From contig NZ_FNSV01000005.1 of NCBI RefSeq assembly GCF_900105905.1, positions 2,232,001-2,296,000 on the forward strand: DNA of 64,000 bases, written 5' to 3'. The DNA comes from Rhodococcus koreensis. Its GTDB lineage: Bacteria; Actinomycetota; Actinomycetes; Mycobacteriales; Mycobacteriaceae. The notes under the pieces were generated by a model. The model saw only the letters and a program-made list of their open reading frames with translations, was not told where the DNA came from and searched no databases. Of this stretch, positions 39,106 through 47,022 are shown one piece after another. The translations under genes and the position numbers were made by a program. Position 1 is the stretch's first letter. Every line of letters begins with the position of its first letter.

Positions 39106-39847
39106 CGCCGTCCAGGGGGATGGTCGCCCCGGTGAGGTAGCCGGCGTCCTCGCTCACGAGGAAGACGACGGCGCGCCCGATGTCGGTCTCGGCGTCACCG
39201 ACCCGTCCGAGGGGGATGCCCGCCACGAACTCCGCCGCCTCGTCCGGGTTCCGGTCCATCCACCGCGCGAGCGCCGGACTCTTCGCGTGCGGGGCGACGG
39301 ACAGCACCCGGATGCCGTCCCGGCCCCACTCGCACGCCGCCGACCTGGTCAGCGAACGCATGCCCTCCTTGATCGAACCGTAGGCGCCGTAGTTGCTCGC
39401 GTCCCAGCGGACGGCCGCCGACGTGACGAGGTTGACGATCACGCCGCCGCCGCGCGAGACCATGTGCGGGTGGCACGACTGCATCATCCGCAGCGTCGCG
39501 AGCGGTCCCGTCGCGAACGACCGCTCGTACTCCTCGTCGATCACCGACAGGATCGGTCCCGGTGAGCAGTCGTTGGCGTTGTTGACCAGGATGTCGACGC
39601 CGCCGAACACATCCACGGTCCGCTCGACGGCGGACGCGATGTCCTTGCGCCTGCTGACGTCGCACACCACGGGTGCGCTACGGGCGCCGATCGTGGACAG
39701 TCGCTCGCACGTGTCGTGCAGTTTCGATTCCGTGCGTCCGGCGACCGCGATCGCCGCCCCTTCCCGTGCGAGGGCGAGGGCGATTCCCTGCCCGATCCCC
39801 TGGCCGGCACCCGTGATCAGTGCGACCTTGCCGTCGAGTGTGTTCAT
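39086..39847 (-). CDS. Short-chain dehydrogenase/reductase
   Basis: 253 aa from the ATG at 39845-39847 (MNTLDGKVALITGAG), with GGGAG upstream; an upstream start at 39883 would run through the palindrome and is rejected. Classical SDR: cofactor loop TGAGQGIGQG near residue 11, NNAND in place of NNAG, catalytic YGAYGSIKEG (Tyr-x3-Lys) and the C-terminal GATIPLDGGQSRWG. Substrate unknown; in this island an hydroxysteroid or hydroxyacyl-CoA is likely. The end of the gene lies in a tandem repeat. Divergent from the next SDR with a perfect palindrome between them. Confidence 0.88.
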   Translation of the reverse strand: MNTLDGKVALITGAGQGIGQGIALALAREGAAIAVAGRTESKLHDTCERLSTIGARSAPVVCDVSRRKDIASAVERTVDVFGGVDILVNNANDCSPGPILSVIDEEYERSFATGPLATLRMMQSCHPHMVSRGGGVIVNLVTSAAVRWDASNYGAYGSIKEGMRSLTRSAACEWGRDGIRVLSVAPHAKSPALARWMDRNPDEAAEFVAGIPLGRVGDAETDIGRAVVFLVSEDAGYLTGATIPLDGGQSRWG

Positions 39848-39873
39848 GTCCGCTCCCGTTCCCCTACTATCGA

Positions 39874-39893
39874 GACCAAGCAATTGCTTGGTC
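39874..39893. promoter_or_regulatory. 20-bp perfect palindrome between divergent SDR genes
   Basis: GACCAAGCAATTGCTTGGTC is fully symmetric. It lies 27 bp upstream of one SDR start and 68 bp upstream of the other, a good site for a TetR-family repressor controlling both. The half-sites ACCAAG and CTTGGT match those of the KstR2 motif as remembered (AnCAAG-nn-CTTGnT) but with a 6-bp rather than 2-bp centre. Confidence 0.7.
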
Positions 39894-39960
39894 GTACATA
39901 TTCACTGATCACCGCCGAGCGCCGGGTCTCCCCCGCGCTCCCCACTCCGAAGGTCTCCCC

Positions 39961-40734
39961 GTGACACATCCCCGTCCTCTCGATTTCAGTGGCCGCTCCG
40001 TCGTCGTGACCGGCGGTACCAAGGGCATCGGTTTCGTCGTCGCCGAGGCGTTTCTCGCCGCGGGTGCGAACGTGCTCGTGTGCGGCCGGTCCGCGCCGGA
40101 CACCCTGCCCGCCCACGGTGATCGCACCGCCGCGTTCCGCGCCACCGACGTTCGCGACCACGCCGACGCCGCTGGACTGATCGACGATGCCGTCGCCCGA
40201 TTCGGCCGCCTCGACGTCCTCGTCAACAACGCGGGTGGGTCGCCCGACGCCGACGCCGCCACCGTCTCGCCGCGCTTCGTCGAGAAGATCGTCGCGCTGA
40301 ATCTGCTGGCACCCTTCACCGTCGCCCAGGCCGCGAATGCGGTGATGCAGCAGCAGTCCGACGGCGGCGCGATCGTCAACATCGGCAGCGTCTCGGCCCA
40401 CGATCCGCAACCGGGCACCGCCGCCTACAGCGCCGCGAAGGCGGGCCTGCTCGTGCTGACGAAAGCGCTTGCGCTCGAATGGGCTCCGAAGGTCCGCATC
40501 AACCACATCACCACAGGCCTCATCCGCACCGAGAGCGCGGCGTCCGTCTACGGCGATGACGGCGGCGCCGCCGTCACCCGGACCCTTCCGATGGGGCGGA
40601 TGGCGGTGCCGTCCGACATCGCGGACGCCTGCCTGTTCCTGGCGAGCGCGCAGGCGTCGTACGTCAACGGCGCCGATCTCGCCGTCCACGGCGGCGGCGA
40701 ATACCCGGCGCGGTACCTCGCGGCCCACTCCTGA
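39961..40734 (+). CDS. Short-chain dehydrogenase/reductase
   Basis: 257 aa from the GTG at 39961 (VTHPRPLDFSGRSVVV), with GAAGG upstream. Motifs: TGGTKGIGF cofactor loop near residue 16, NNAGG, NIGSVSAHDPQPGTAAYSAAKAG with Ser, Tyr and Lys of the catalytic set. Family context suggests an alcohol dehydrogenase or 3-oxoacyl reductase. It is the only gene of its transcript; a hairpin follows the stop. Together with the divergent SDR it may share control through the palindrome at 39874-39893. Confidence 0.88.
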   Translation: MTHPRPLDFSGRSVVVTGGTKGIGFVVAEAFLAAGANVLVCGRSAPDTLPAHGDRTAAFRATDVRDHADAAGLIDDAVARFGRLDVLVNNAGGSPDADAATVSPRFVEKIVALNLLAPFTVAQAANAVMQQQSDGGAIVNIGSVSAHDPQPGTAAYSAAKAGLLVLTKALALEWAPKVRINHITTGLIRTESAASVYGDDGGAAVTRTLPMGRMAVPSDIADACLFLASAQASYVNGADLAVHGGGEYPARYLAAHS

Positions 40735-40742
40735 CCTCGACA

Positions 40743-40789
40743 CCGAACGCCGCACCGGTTCAGTTCACCTGCACCGGTGGGGCATTCGG
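40743..40789. terminator. Hairpin between SDR and MaoC genes
   Basis: Imperfect inverted repeat CCGAACGCCGCACCGGT / ACCGGTGGGGCATTCGG with a 12-13 base loop, between two convergent stops. Its outer CCGAAYGC sequence is shared with the perfect hairpin at 52615-52661. Confidence 0.65.
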
Positions 40790-40810
40790 CGACGGAAGGC
40801 GACCGTGCGG

Positions 40811-41623
40811 TCAGCCGAACGCGGCGCGGGCGCCGGCGATCACCGGCCGGTCGCCCTGGACGAGTTCGAACGACGCATCGTGCGCGTCGCCCCACGCCCG
40901 CAACGACGGCGCGTCGCCCGGGTACACCGGTGCGGCGAACCGTCCCTCGAGTCGGGCGAGGTCGGCGGGGTGCACGTCGAGCGCCCGCGCGAGTTCCAGC
41001 GCGCTCGCGGCGAGGGTGCACAGGCCGTGCATGATCGGCCGGGGCTGCCCGATCCGCTCCGCCGCCGCCGGATCGATGTGGATGTGGTGCCGGTCGCCGG
41101 TCAGCCGGTACAGCGCCGCCTGGTTCTCCGCGGTGTGCAGGACGCGCTGCACGACCGGTTCGCCCTCGGGCCGAGACGGTTTCGCGGGACCGCGATCGCC
41201 GCCGAACCCGCCCGCGCCCGGCGCGAACAGCGACCAGGTGGCGACGAAGAACTCTGATTCGACGCGCACGTCGAACACTGCCGCCGAACCCTTGTCCCAC
41301 ACCTCGCCGACGGACGCCGACAACGCGATCTCGCCGCGACGCGGAAGTGGCGCGAGCACCGTCAGTTCCTGCGATCCGTGCAGCGCCGTCTTCGTGTCGA
41401 AAGCGCCCCGCGACCCCAGTTCGTCGGGCGCCCACTGGGCGAGCGTCAGAGCGAACGTGGGCAGCACCCGCAGACGCTCCTCGAAGACGAGGTCCAGTTC
41501 GGTGGCCCTCGCACCCACCGACAGTGCGTACAGGATGGCATCGCGCTCGTCGTACCTCACGGTCCGGGTGCCGAGGTCCTCACCCCGCCACGCTCCTGCC
41601 GTCGTGCGCTCGGTTGTCGTCAT
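40811..41623 (-). CDS. MaoC-type 2-enoyl-CoA hydratase, double hot-dog
   Basis: 270 aa from the ATG at 41621-41623. Two hot-dog halves as in mycobacterial/eukaryotic hydratase 2: the N-terminal degenerate half (RDAILYALSVGARATELDLVFEERLRVLPTFAL) and the C-terminal half with the hydratase motif YRLTGDRHHIHIDPAAAERIG holding the Asp-His pair, followed by PIMHGLCTLA. It adds water to a 2-enoyl-CoA, here probably a steroid side-chain CoA. It is the last gene of the six-gene operon and starts two bases after the aldolase stop. Paralogue of the gene at 54166-55038. Confidence 0.9.
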   Translation of the reverse strand: MTTTERTTAGAWRGEDLGTRTVRYDERDAILYALSVGARATELDLVFEERLRVLPTFALTLAQWAPDELGSRGAFDTKTALHGSQELTVLAPLPRRGEIALSASVGEVWDKGSAAVFDVRVESEFFVATWSLFAPGAGGFGGDRGPAKPSRPEGEPVVQRVLHTAENQAALYRLTGDRHHIHIDPAAAERIGQPRPIMHGLCTLAASALELARALDVHPADLARLEGRFAAPVYPGDAPSLRAWGDAHDASFELVQGDRPVIAGARAAFG

Positions 41624-41625
41624 GA

Positions 41626-42804
41626 TCAGTCCTCTCTGCCCAGGATCAGGCCGCTGGTGGGCACGGCGGTGCCCGCGGTCACCAGCACGTTGCCGATGCC
41701 GTCCGGTTGTGTGGTCGACGTTCCGCGGATCAGGCGTACCGCCTCGGCGATGCCGTTGACCCCGTGCAGATAGGCCTCGCCGATCTGGCCGCCGTGCGTG
41801 TTGGATGGGAGGCGGCCGCCGATCTCGAGGTTGCCGTCCCGGATGAAGTCCTTCGCCTCGCCGGGGTCGCAGAACCCGAGTTCCTCGAGTTGCGGCAGGA
41901 CGAGCGGGGTGAAGTGGTCGTAGAGGATCGCCGCCGCGATGTCGTCCGGCGCGAGACCGCTCTGCCCGTAGAGTTGCCTGCCGACGAGGCCCATTTCGGG
42001 TATTCCGGTGATGTCGGGCCGGTAGTAGCTTGCCATCATGTGCTGGTCCTTGCCGGACCCCTGCGCGGCGGCCTTGATCATCGCCGGGGTGTTGCGGAGG
42101 TCCTTGGCGCGTTCGGCGGAGACGACGACGAGCGCCTGGCCGCCGTCGGTTTCCTGGCAGCAGTCCAGTAGACGCAGCGGTTCGGCGATCCACCGCGACT
42201 GCTGATGGTCGTCGAGGGTGATGGGCCTCCCGTGGAACCAGGCGGCGGGGTTGACGGCGGCGTGCTTGCGGGCGACGACCGCGACCCGGCCGAAGTCCTC
42301 GCTCGTGGCACCGTACCGATGCATGTACCGGCGGGCGAACATCGCCACCCACTGGGCGGGCGTCGACAGTCCCTGTGGGGTCAGCCAGGCGTAGGCGGCC
42401 CGGTCCGCGGTGCTGTCCATCGGGCGGTCGTGCTGCCCGAGTCCGTAACGCACACCGGACCGTTCGTTGAACGCGCGGTAGCAGACGACGACGTCCGCGA
42501 TGCCCGTCGCCACGGCCATGGCCGCCTGCTGGACGGTGGCGCACGCGGCGCCGCCGCCGTAGCCGATGCGGGAGAAGAACTTCAGCTCACCGATGCCCGT
42601 GTTGCGGGCGACGAGTACCTCACCGTTGGTTTCGGCGGTGTACGTGGACAGTCCGTCCACCTCGGACGGGTCGATGCCCGCGTCGGCGAGCGCGGCGACG
42701 ATCGCCTCGCACGCCAGTTGCAGTTCGCTGCGTCCCGAGTGCTTGGAGAATTCGGTGGCGCCGATGCCGACGATGGCGGCGGCGCCCGACAGGGGGCTGG
42801 TCAC
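41626..42804 (-). CDS. Ltp2-like steroid side-chain aldolase (thiolase/SCP-x fold)
   Basis: 392 aa. A lipid-transfer-protein thiolase: AAIVGIGATEFSKHSGRS at the N-terminus, IGYGGGAACATVQQAAMAV near residue 85, LYDHFTPLVLPQLEELGF and the C-terminal NTHGGQIGEAYLHGVNGIAEAV. In mycobacterial cholesterol breakdown Ltp2 works with the DUF35 domain of ChsH2 as a retro-aldolase that releases propionyl-CoA from the C22 side chain. Exactly such partners (ChsH2- and ChsH1-like) are encoded just upstream. A simple thiolase is the alternative. Starts by a GTGA overlap with the ChsH1-like gene. Confidence 0.87.
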   Translation of the reverse strand: MTSPLSGAAAIVGIGATEFSKHSGRSELQLACEAIVAALADAGIDPSEVDGLSTYTAETNGEVLVARNTGIGELKFFSRIGYGGGAACATVQQAAMAVATGIADVVVCYRAFNERSGVRYGLGQHDRPMDSTADRAAYAWLTPQGLSTPAQWVAMFARRYMHRYGATSEDFGRVAVVARKHAAVNPAAWFHGRPITLDDHQQSRWIAEPLRLLDCCQETDGGQALVVVSAERAKDLRNTPAMIKAAAQGSGKDQHMMASYYRPDITGIPEMGLVGRQLYGQSGLAPDDIAAAILYDHFTPLVLPQLEELGFCDPGEAKDFIRDGNLEIGGRLPSNTHGGQIGEAYLHGVNGIAEAVRLIRGTSTTQPDGIGNVLVTAGTAVPTSGLILGRED

Positions 42805-43232
42805 AGGTCTCCTCGTGCAGGCAAGGCGACGACGACGGTGCCGGTGGCGTGGTCGCCGAGGCTGTTCGTGCCGCGGATCTTCACGGTCGCGAGGCCGTCG
42901 TCCTTCGCGACCACCTCACCGGTCAGGGTCATCTCGTCGCCGGGGTGGTTGGGGACGCCGAGCCGCACCGCGATGCGGCGCAGCGACGCGTGTGGGCCCG
43001 CCCAGTCGGTGACGAACCGCCCCACCAGTCCATTGGTGGTGAGGATGTTCATGAACACGTCCTTCGATCCCCGCTCCACCGCGAGGGCCGGGTCGTGGTG
43101 GACGTCCTGGAAGTCGCGGGTGGCGAGGGCGGTGGCGACGATCAGGGTGCGGGTCAGCGGAATCACCAGCTCCGGCAGCCGGTCGCCGATCTGCACGGTC
43201 TCGTAGGCCGGGGCGCCGACGGTCGCGGTCAT
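42801..43232 (-). CDS. ChsH1-like MaoC hydratase subunit
   Basis: 143 aa from the ATG at 43230-43232. A single hot-dog MaoC-like protein: LIVATALATRDFQDVHHDPALAVERG contains the conserved Asp-x-x-His, followed by NILTTNGLVGRFVTDWAG and a beta-rich end. In the cholesterol pathway ChsH1 pairs with the MaoC half of ChsH2 to hydrate the 17-dienoyl side-chain CoA; alone it is not expected to be active. Overlaps the preceding dehydrogenase gene by ATGA and the following aldolase gene by GTGA, showing a tightly coupled operon. Confidence 0.86.
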   Translation of the reverse strand: MTATVGAPAYETVQIGDRLPELVIPLTRTLIVATALATRDFQDVHHDPALAVERGSKDVFMNILTTNGLVGRFVTDWAGPHASLRRIAVRLGVPNHPGDEMTLTGEVVAKDDGLATVKIRGTNSLGDHATGTVVVALPARGDL

Positions 43233-44341
43233 GCGACCACCTCGACGCCGGCCGCCAGTTGCGCACCCAGACGCGCCAGGTCGGAAGAGGCGCCGCCGAG
43301 TGTGGCGGCGAGCTGTTTGCCCCACAGCAGGTGCCGGTGCACCGGGTAGTCGGTGTCGACGCCGATCCCGCCGTGCACGTGCTGCGTGCGGTGGACGACC
43401 CGCTGGCCGCCGTCGGTGGCCCACCATTTCGCCACCGGCACGGCGGTTCCCGGATCCTCCCCGCTCCCGAGGAGCCAGACGGCCTGCCAGAGCGTCACAC
43501 GCATGGCCTCGAGGTCGATGTAGCAGTCCGCGAGCTGGTGGGTGACGGCCTGGAATGTCGCGAGCGGGCGGCCGAACTGGGTGCGTCCATTGAGATAGGT
43601 GACGGCCTGACGGACCGCACCTTCGCCCACGCCCAGCTGCAGGGCAGCGACCGCGAGCTCCGCCCGGTCGAGCAGCCACCGCACCGCGGTACCGTCCGCG
43701 GGGCCGAGTGGCTCTGCCGGCGCCCCGTCGAACGTGACGTTCGCGCAGATCTCGCGGGTGGTCGACTCCGCCTGCTGCGCGGTCACTCCCGCGGATTCCG
43801 GGTGCACCAGGAACAGCGCCGGACCGCTCACTGTCGCCGCGGAGACGACGAGGCGTTCGGCGACATGCGCCACCGGCACCGCGGCCTTGGCGCCGTGCAC
43901 GTGCCACCGGCCGTCCACCTCGCGGGCAGTCGTCGCCGGTTCACCGTCCACATAGGGTCCGAACTCCTCGAGTGCGACGGTGAGGATCAGGCTGCCGTCC
44001 GCCGCCGCGGGGACCAGGGCGTCGCGTTGGGTGGGCGCCCCGAACTCGGTGATCGCGAGCGCGCCGAGCACGTGCGGCCACAACGGAACCGGCGCCACGG
44101 TCCGGCCCTGTTCCTCGAGCAGGACGAACAGTTCCGCGAGTCCCGCGCCGCCGCCCCCGAGGTTCTCGGGCAGGGCGATGCCGAGCAGACCGGTGGTGGC
44201 GAGTTCGCGCCACAGTTCCCGGTCGATGCGGTCGGCGGTCGACTCGATTTCCTTGATCCGTTCGGGTCGCGACTTGGCGGCGAATACGTCCGCGGCCAGT
44301 CCGCGCACCGCTTCCTGCTCCTCGCCGAATGTGAAGTCCAT
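43229..44341 (-). CDS. FadE28-like (ChsE1-type) acyl-CoA dehydrogenase subunit
   Basis: 370 aa from the ATG at 44339-44341. Acyl-CoA dehydrogenase fold: MDFTFGEEQEAVRGLAADVF, GLLGIALPENLGGGGAGL, a shortened middle domain, and RTQFGRPLATFQAVTHQLAD. At the usual catalytic-base position it reads HVHGGIGVDTDYPVHR, without the GGG-x-N-Glu of its partner. This matches the alpha2beta2 heteromeric steroid dehydrogenases (ChsE1-ChsE2) of actinobacteria, where the subunits are unequal. The partner is the gene at 45276-46442. It probably desaturates the C22 side-chain CoA. Stop/start overlap TGATG with the ChsH2-like gene. Confidence 0.86.
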   Translation of the reverse strand: MDFTFGEEQEAVRGLAADVFAAKSRPERIKEIESTADRIDRELWRELATTGLLGIALPENLGGGGAGLAELFVLLEEQGRTVAPVPLWPHVLGALAITEFGAPTQRDALVPAAADGSLILTVALEEFGPYVDGEPATTAREVDGRWHVHGAKAAVPVAHVAERLVVSAATVSGPALFLVHPESAGVTAQQAESTTREICANVTFDGAPAEPLGPADGTAVRWLLDRAELAVAALQLGVGEGAVRQAVTYLNGRTQFGRPLATFQAVTHQLADCYIDLEAMRVTLWQAVWLLGSGEDPGTAVPVAKWWATDGGQRVVHRTQHVHGGIGVDTDYPVHRHLLWGKQLAATLGGASSDLARLGAQLAAGVEVVA

Positions 44342-45279
44342 CAGTTCTCCTCCCATGTGGCGGGCCGGAACGCGGGGAGCGTGAGTTCCGGGTCGGCGTC
44401 GATCCAGTCCAGTTCCACCGGCATTCCGATGTGCACGTCCCCCGGTTCGACGCCCGTCATGTTGGCGATCAGCCGGGTGCCCTCCTCGAGTTCGATCACC
44501 GCGACGATCAGGGGGTAGTCGAAGGCGTCGATCTTCGGGTGGTGGTTGACGACGAACGTGTAGACGGTGCCCCGCCCCGACGCGTCGACGGTGTCCCACT
44601 CGGTGGAGCGGCACTCCCCACACATCGGTCCGGTCGGGTGCCGAAGCACACCGCAACCCGTGCACCGCTGGATGACGAGGCGGTGCTCGCGGGCGGCCGC
44701 GAACCAGAAGGCGTTGTCCTCGTTGAGGGCAGGACGCGGGCGCAGGGCGCGCGGGACCGGGCGTTCGGTGGGCCGGAAGCGGAGTGTCCGCCACCGCTGG
44801 GTGCCGACGATCTCACCGTCGCCGTTGCGGTACGTCTTGAGCGTGGTGACGAAATGTCCGGCGCCGAGCCCGGTCAGCTTCTCCGCGGACACGGACTCGA
44901 CCACCTCGGTCATGCTGACCCGGTCGCCGGGGCACAGTTCGGCGAAGAATTCCTGGTCGGAATCCGTGGCGACGACGGACGTGAATCCCGCCTCGTCGAG
45001 GGTGTCGACCAGTTCCGTCCAGACGGGTGACGGGTCGGCGCCGGACATCTTGTCTGCGTACGTGCGCATCGTCCACACCTGCAGCATCTGGGCCGGCGCG
45101 ACGGCACCGGGACGGCCGGTGGCGCGTGCGGCGTCGTCGTCGAGGTAGACGGGGTTCGTGTCACCCATCGCCTCGGCCCAGTGCCGGATCATGGGTGTGT
45201 TCACGGGGTCGGGACCCCAGGTGGCAGGGACGATCGTCCGACCCTCGAACGCCCGAAGCCGGGTGAGGAGTTCGCTCAT
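44341..45279 (-). CDS. ChsH2-like protein: MaoC domain fused to DUF35 OB-fold
   Basis: 312 aa. The N-terminal MaoC-like half (about 1-165) has HWAEAMGDTNPVYLDDDAA; the C-terminal DUF35 half (about 180-312) has a zinc ribbon CTGCGVLRHPTGPMCGEC followed by an OB fold (GTVYTFVVNHHPKIDAFDYPLIVAVIEL). In M. tuberculosis ChsH2 the MaoC part forms the hydratase with ChsH1 and the DUF35 part activates the aldolase Ltp2. The same three proteins are encoded in this operon, so hydration and aldol cleavage are likely to be coupled. Overlaps the upstream gene by ATGA. Confidence 0.89.
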   Translation of the reverse strand: MSELLTRLRAFEGRTIVPATWGPDPVNTPMIRHWAEAMGDTNPVYLDDDAARATGRPGAVAPAQMLQVWTMRTYADKMSGADPSPVWTELVDTLDEAGFTSVVATDSDQEFFAELCPGDRVSMTEVVESVSAEKLTGLGAGHFVTTLKTYRNGDGEIVGTQRWRTLRFRPTERPVPRALRPRPALNEDNAFWFAAAREHRLVIQRCTGCGVLRHPTGPMCGECRSTEWDTVDASGRGTVYTFVVNHHPKIDAFDYPLIVAVIELEEGTRLIANMTGVEPGDVHIGMPVELDWIDADPELTLPAFRPATWEEN

Positions 45280-46442
45280 TTCACCCTCTTCTCGCGCACC
45301 AGTCCGAGGCCAAGGGTGCCGACCATGTCGCGGAGCACCTCGTTGACGCCGCCGCCGAACGTGTTCACCACGCTCTGCCGTGAGATCTGTTCGATCTGGC
45401 CGGCGAGGACCGCTCCCGGTGAGCCGGGGCGCAGCCGGCTCGCGGCGCCGAGGATCCCGAGCAGCGTGCGGTAGACGTCGACGTGGGTTTCGGTGCCGTA
45501 CGTCTTGGTGGCGCCGGCGTCGGCGCCCGACAACGCGTCCCGCGCGACCGCGGCGGTCATCTTCCAGTTCAGCAGTCGCATCGCCTCGAGCTTGGCGTGG
45601 GTGCGGGCGAAGTCCATCTGTACCCAGGGGATGTCGAGTGCGCCGTTCTCCCGGGCCCAGTCGAGAACCTGGTGCCACAAGCCGAGTGTGCGGCCGCCGA
45701 GCGCCGCGAGCCCGATCCGTTCGTGGTTGAGTTGCGCGGTGATCAACTGCCACCCGCCGTGGACGTCGCCCACGACGTCCTGATCGCCGACCCGGATCCC
45801 GCTGTAGTACGTCGACGTGACTGTCAGTCCTCCCACGGTGTGGATGGGCGACCAGCTGAACCCGGGGTCGTCGGTGGGCACGATGAGGATCGAGATTCCC
45901 TTGTGTTTGGGCGCGTCCGCATCGGTGCGGCACGCCAGCCACACGTAGTCGGCGGTGTTGGCGCCGCTGGTGAAGATCTTGTTGCCGTCCACGATCCACG
46001 AGTCCCCGTCGCGCACGGCCCGGGTCTGCAGCGCGGCGAGGTCGGTGCCTGCCTCGGGTTCGGTGTAGCCGATGGCGAACACGATGTCGCCGGCGAGGAT
46101 GCCGGGCAGGAACCGCGCCTTCTGCTCCTCGGTGCCGTACTTCATCAGCGTGGGCCCGACGGTGTTGACGGTGACGAACGGGAACGGCAACCCGGCCCGC
46201 TGCACCTCGTCGAAGAACACGAACTGGTCTTCGATCGACCGACCCTGGCCGCCGTACTCGACCGGCCAGCCGACACCGAGCCAGCCGTCCTTGCCCAGCA
46301 GGCGCACGATGTCGCGGAAGTGTTCGCCGCCGACACCCTCCTCACCTGCGACGCGCCGCTTCTCCTCCGGCAGCAATGCCGCGAAGTAGGCGCGCAATTC
46401 CCGCCGGAGTTCCCGCTGCGCGGGCGATTCCCTCAGATCCAT
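45276..46442 (-). CDS. FadE29-like (ChsE2-type) acyl-CoA dehydrogenase subunit
   Basis: 388 aa from the ATG at 46440-46442, for which GAGGAG is well placed; an ATG five codons earlier overlaps that site. It resembles FadE29: KDGWLGVGWPVEYGGQG, FAIGYTEPEAGTDLA, ACRTDADAPKHKGISILIV and the C-terminal VVNTFGGGVNEVLRDMV with the probable catalytic Glu. It should form a heteromer with the FadE28-like protein and dehydrogenate the shortened steroid side chain. First gene of the six-gene side-chain operon; divergent from the SnoaL-fold gene. Confidence 0.89.
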   Translation of the reverse strand: MDLRESPAQRELRRELRAYFAALLPEEKRRVAGEEGVGGEHFRDIVRLLGKDGWLGVGWPVEYGGQGRSIEDQFVFFDEVQRAGLPFPFVTVNTVGPTLMKYGTEEQKARFLPGILAGDIVFAIGYTEPEAGTDLAALQTRAVRDGDSWIVDGNKIFTSGANTADYVWLACRTDADAPKHKGISILIVPTDDPGFSWSPIHTVGGLTVTSTYYSGIRVGDQDVVGDVHGGWQLITAQLNHERIGLAALGGRTLGLWHQVLDWARENGALDIPWVQMDFARTHAKLEAMRLLNWKMTAAVARDALSGADAGATKTYGTETHVDVYRTLLGILGAASRLRPGSPGAVLAGQIEQISRQSVVNTFGGGVNEVLRDMVGTLGLGLVREKRVK

Positions 46443-46581
46443 CGGCGATCTCCTCATGCCTGTGCGTGGCTGTCGCCACGTGTGTTCTGGACGCTAACCA
46501 GCACTCCCCCGCCCCGGTGCCGGTGTCTCGGTCACCGGGAGGCGGCTGTCGCCGATGCCGGGCGTCCGCTGGAATGGTGGA

Positions 46582-47022
46582 ATGGCCACCGAATTCGCTC
46601 TCACCGAACTCACCGCCCGCTACGCGCGGGCCGTCGACCGGCGCGAGGCGGCGACGCTCGCGACGCTGTTCGACCCCGACGCGACGTTCGTCCTTCCGCC
46701 CGCGTTGACGGGCACCGGCGCGGCGACGGAACTGCACGGCAGTGACGCACTCGCGTCCGCCGTCGTGGACGCCGTCACGCATCTGCATTCCACGCGGCAC
46801 GTCGTCCACCAGCAGGTGCTCGACGTGGACGGGTCGACGGCGTCGGGTGAGACGTACTGCACCGCCCATCACATCTACTCCGGCCGAAACGGATTCCGTG
46901 ACAACCGGATCGCACTGCGCTACCACGACCGCTACGTGCTCGGCGACTCCGGCTGGCGGTTCGCCCGGCGCGAACTGATCGTCGACTTCAGCGAGGACGT
47001 GCCGGTCACCGTGCCGGACTGA
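46582..47022 (+). CDS. SnoaL/NTF2-fold protein
   Basis: 146 aa from the ATG at 46582 (MATEFALTELTARYARAVD); an in-frame ATG at 46555 is possible. NTF2-like fold of the SnoaL_4 group: ARAVDRREAATLATLFDPDATFVLP, HVVHQQVLDVDG, AHHIYSGRNGFRDNRIALRYHDRYVLGDSGWRFARRELI split across the last strands. Members include steroid isomerases, dehydratases and hydrolases; the region and a conserved His-His pair suggest a role in ring or side-chain chemistry, but the reaction cannot be read. Its 3' end overlaps the convergent F420-type gene by 17 bp. Confidence 0.83.
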   Translation: MATEFALTELTARYARAVDRREAATLATLFDPDATFVLPPALTGTGAATELHGSDALASAVVDAVTHLHSTRHVVHQQVLDVDGSTASGETYCTAHHIYSGRNGFRDNRIALRYHDRYVLGDSGWRFARRELIVDFSEDVPVTVPD

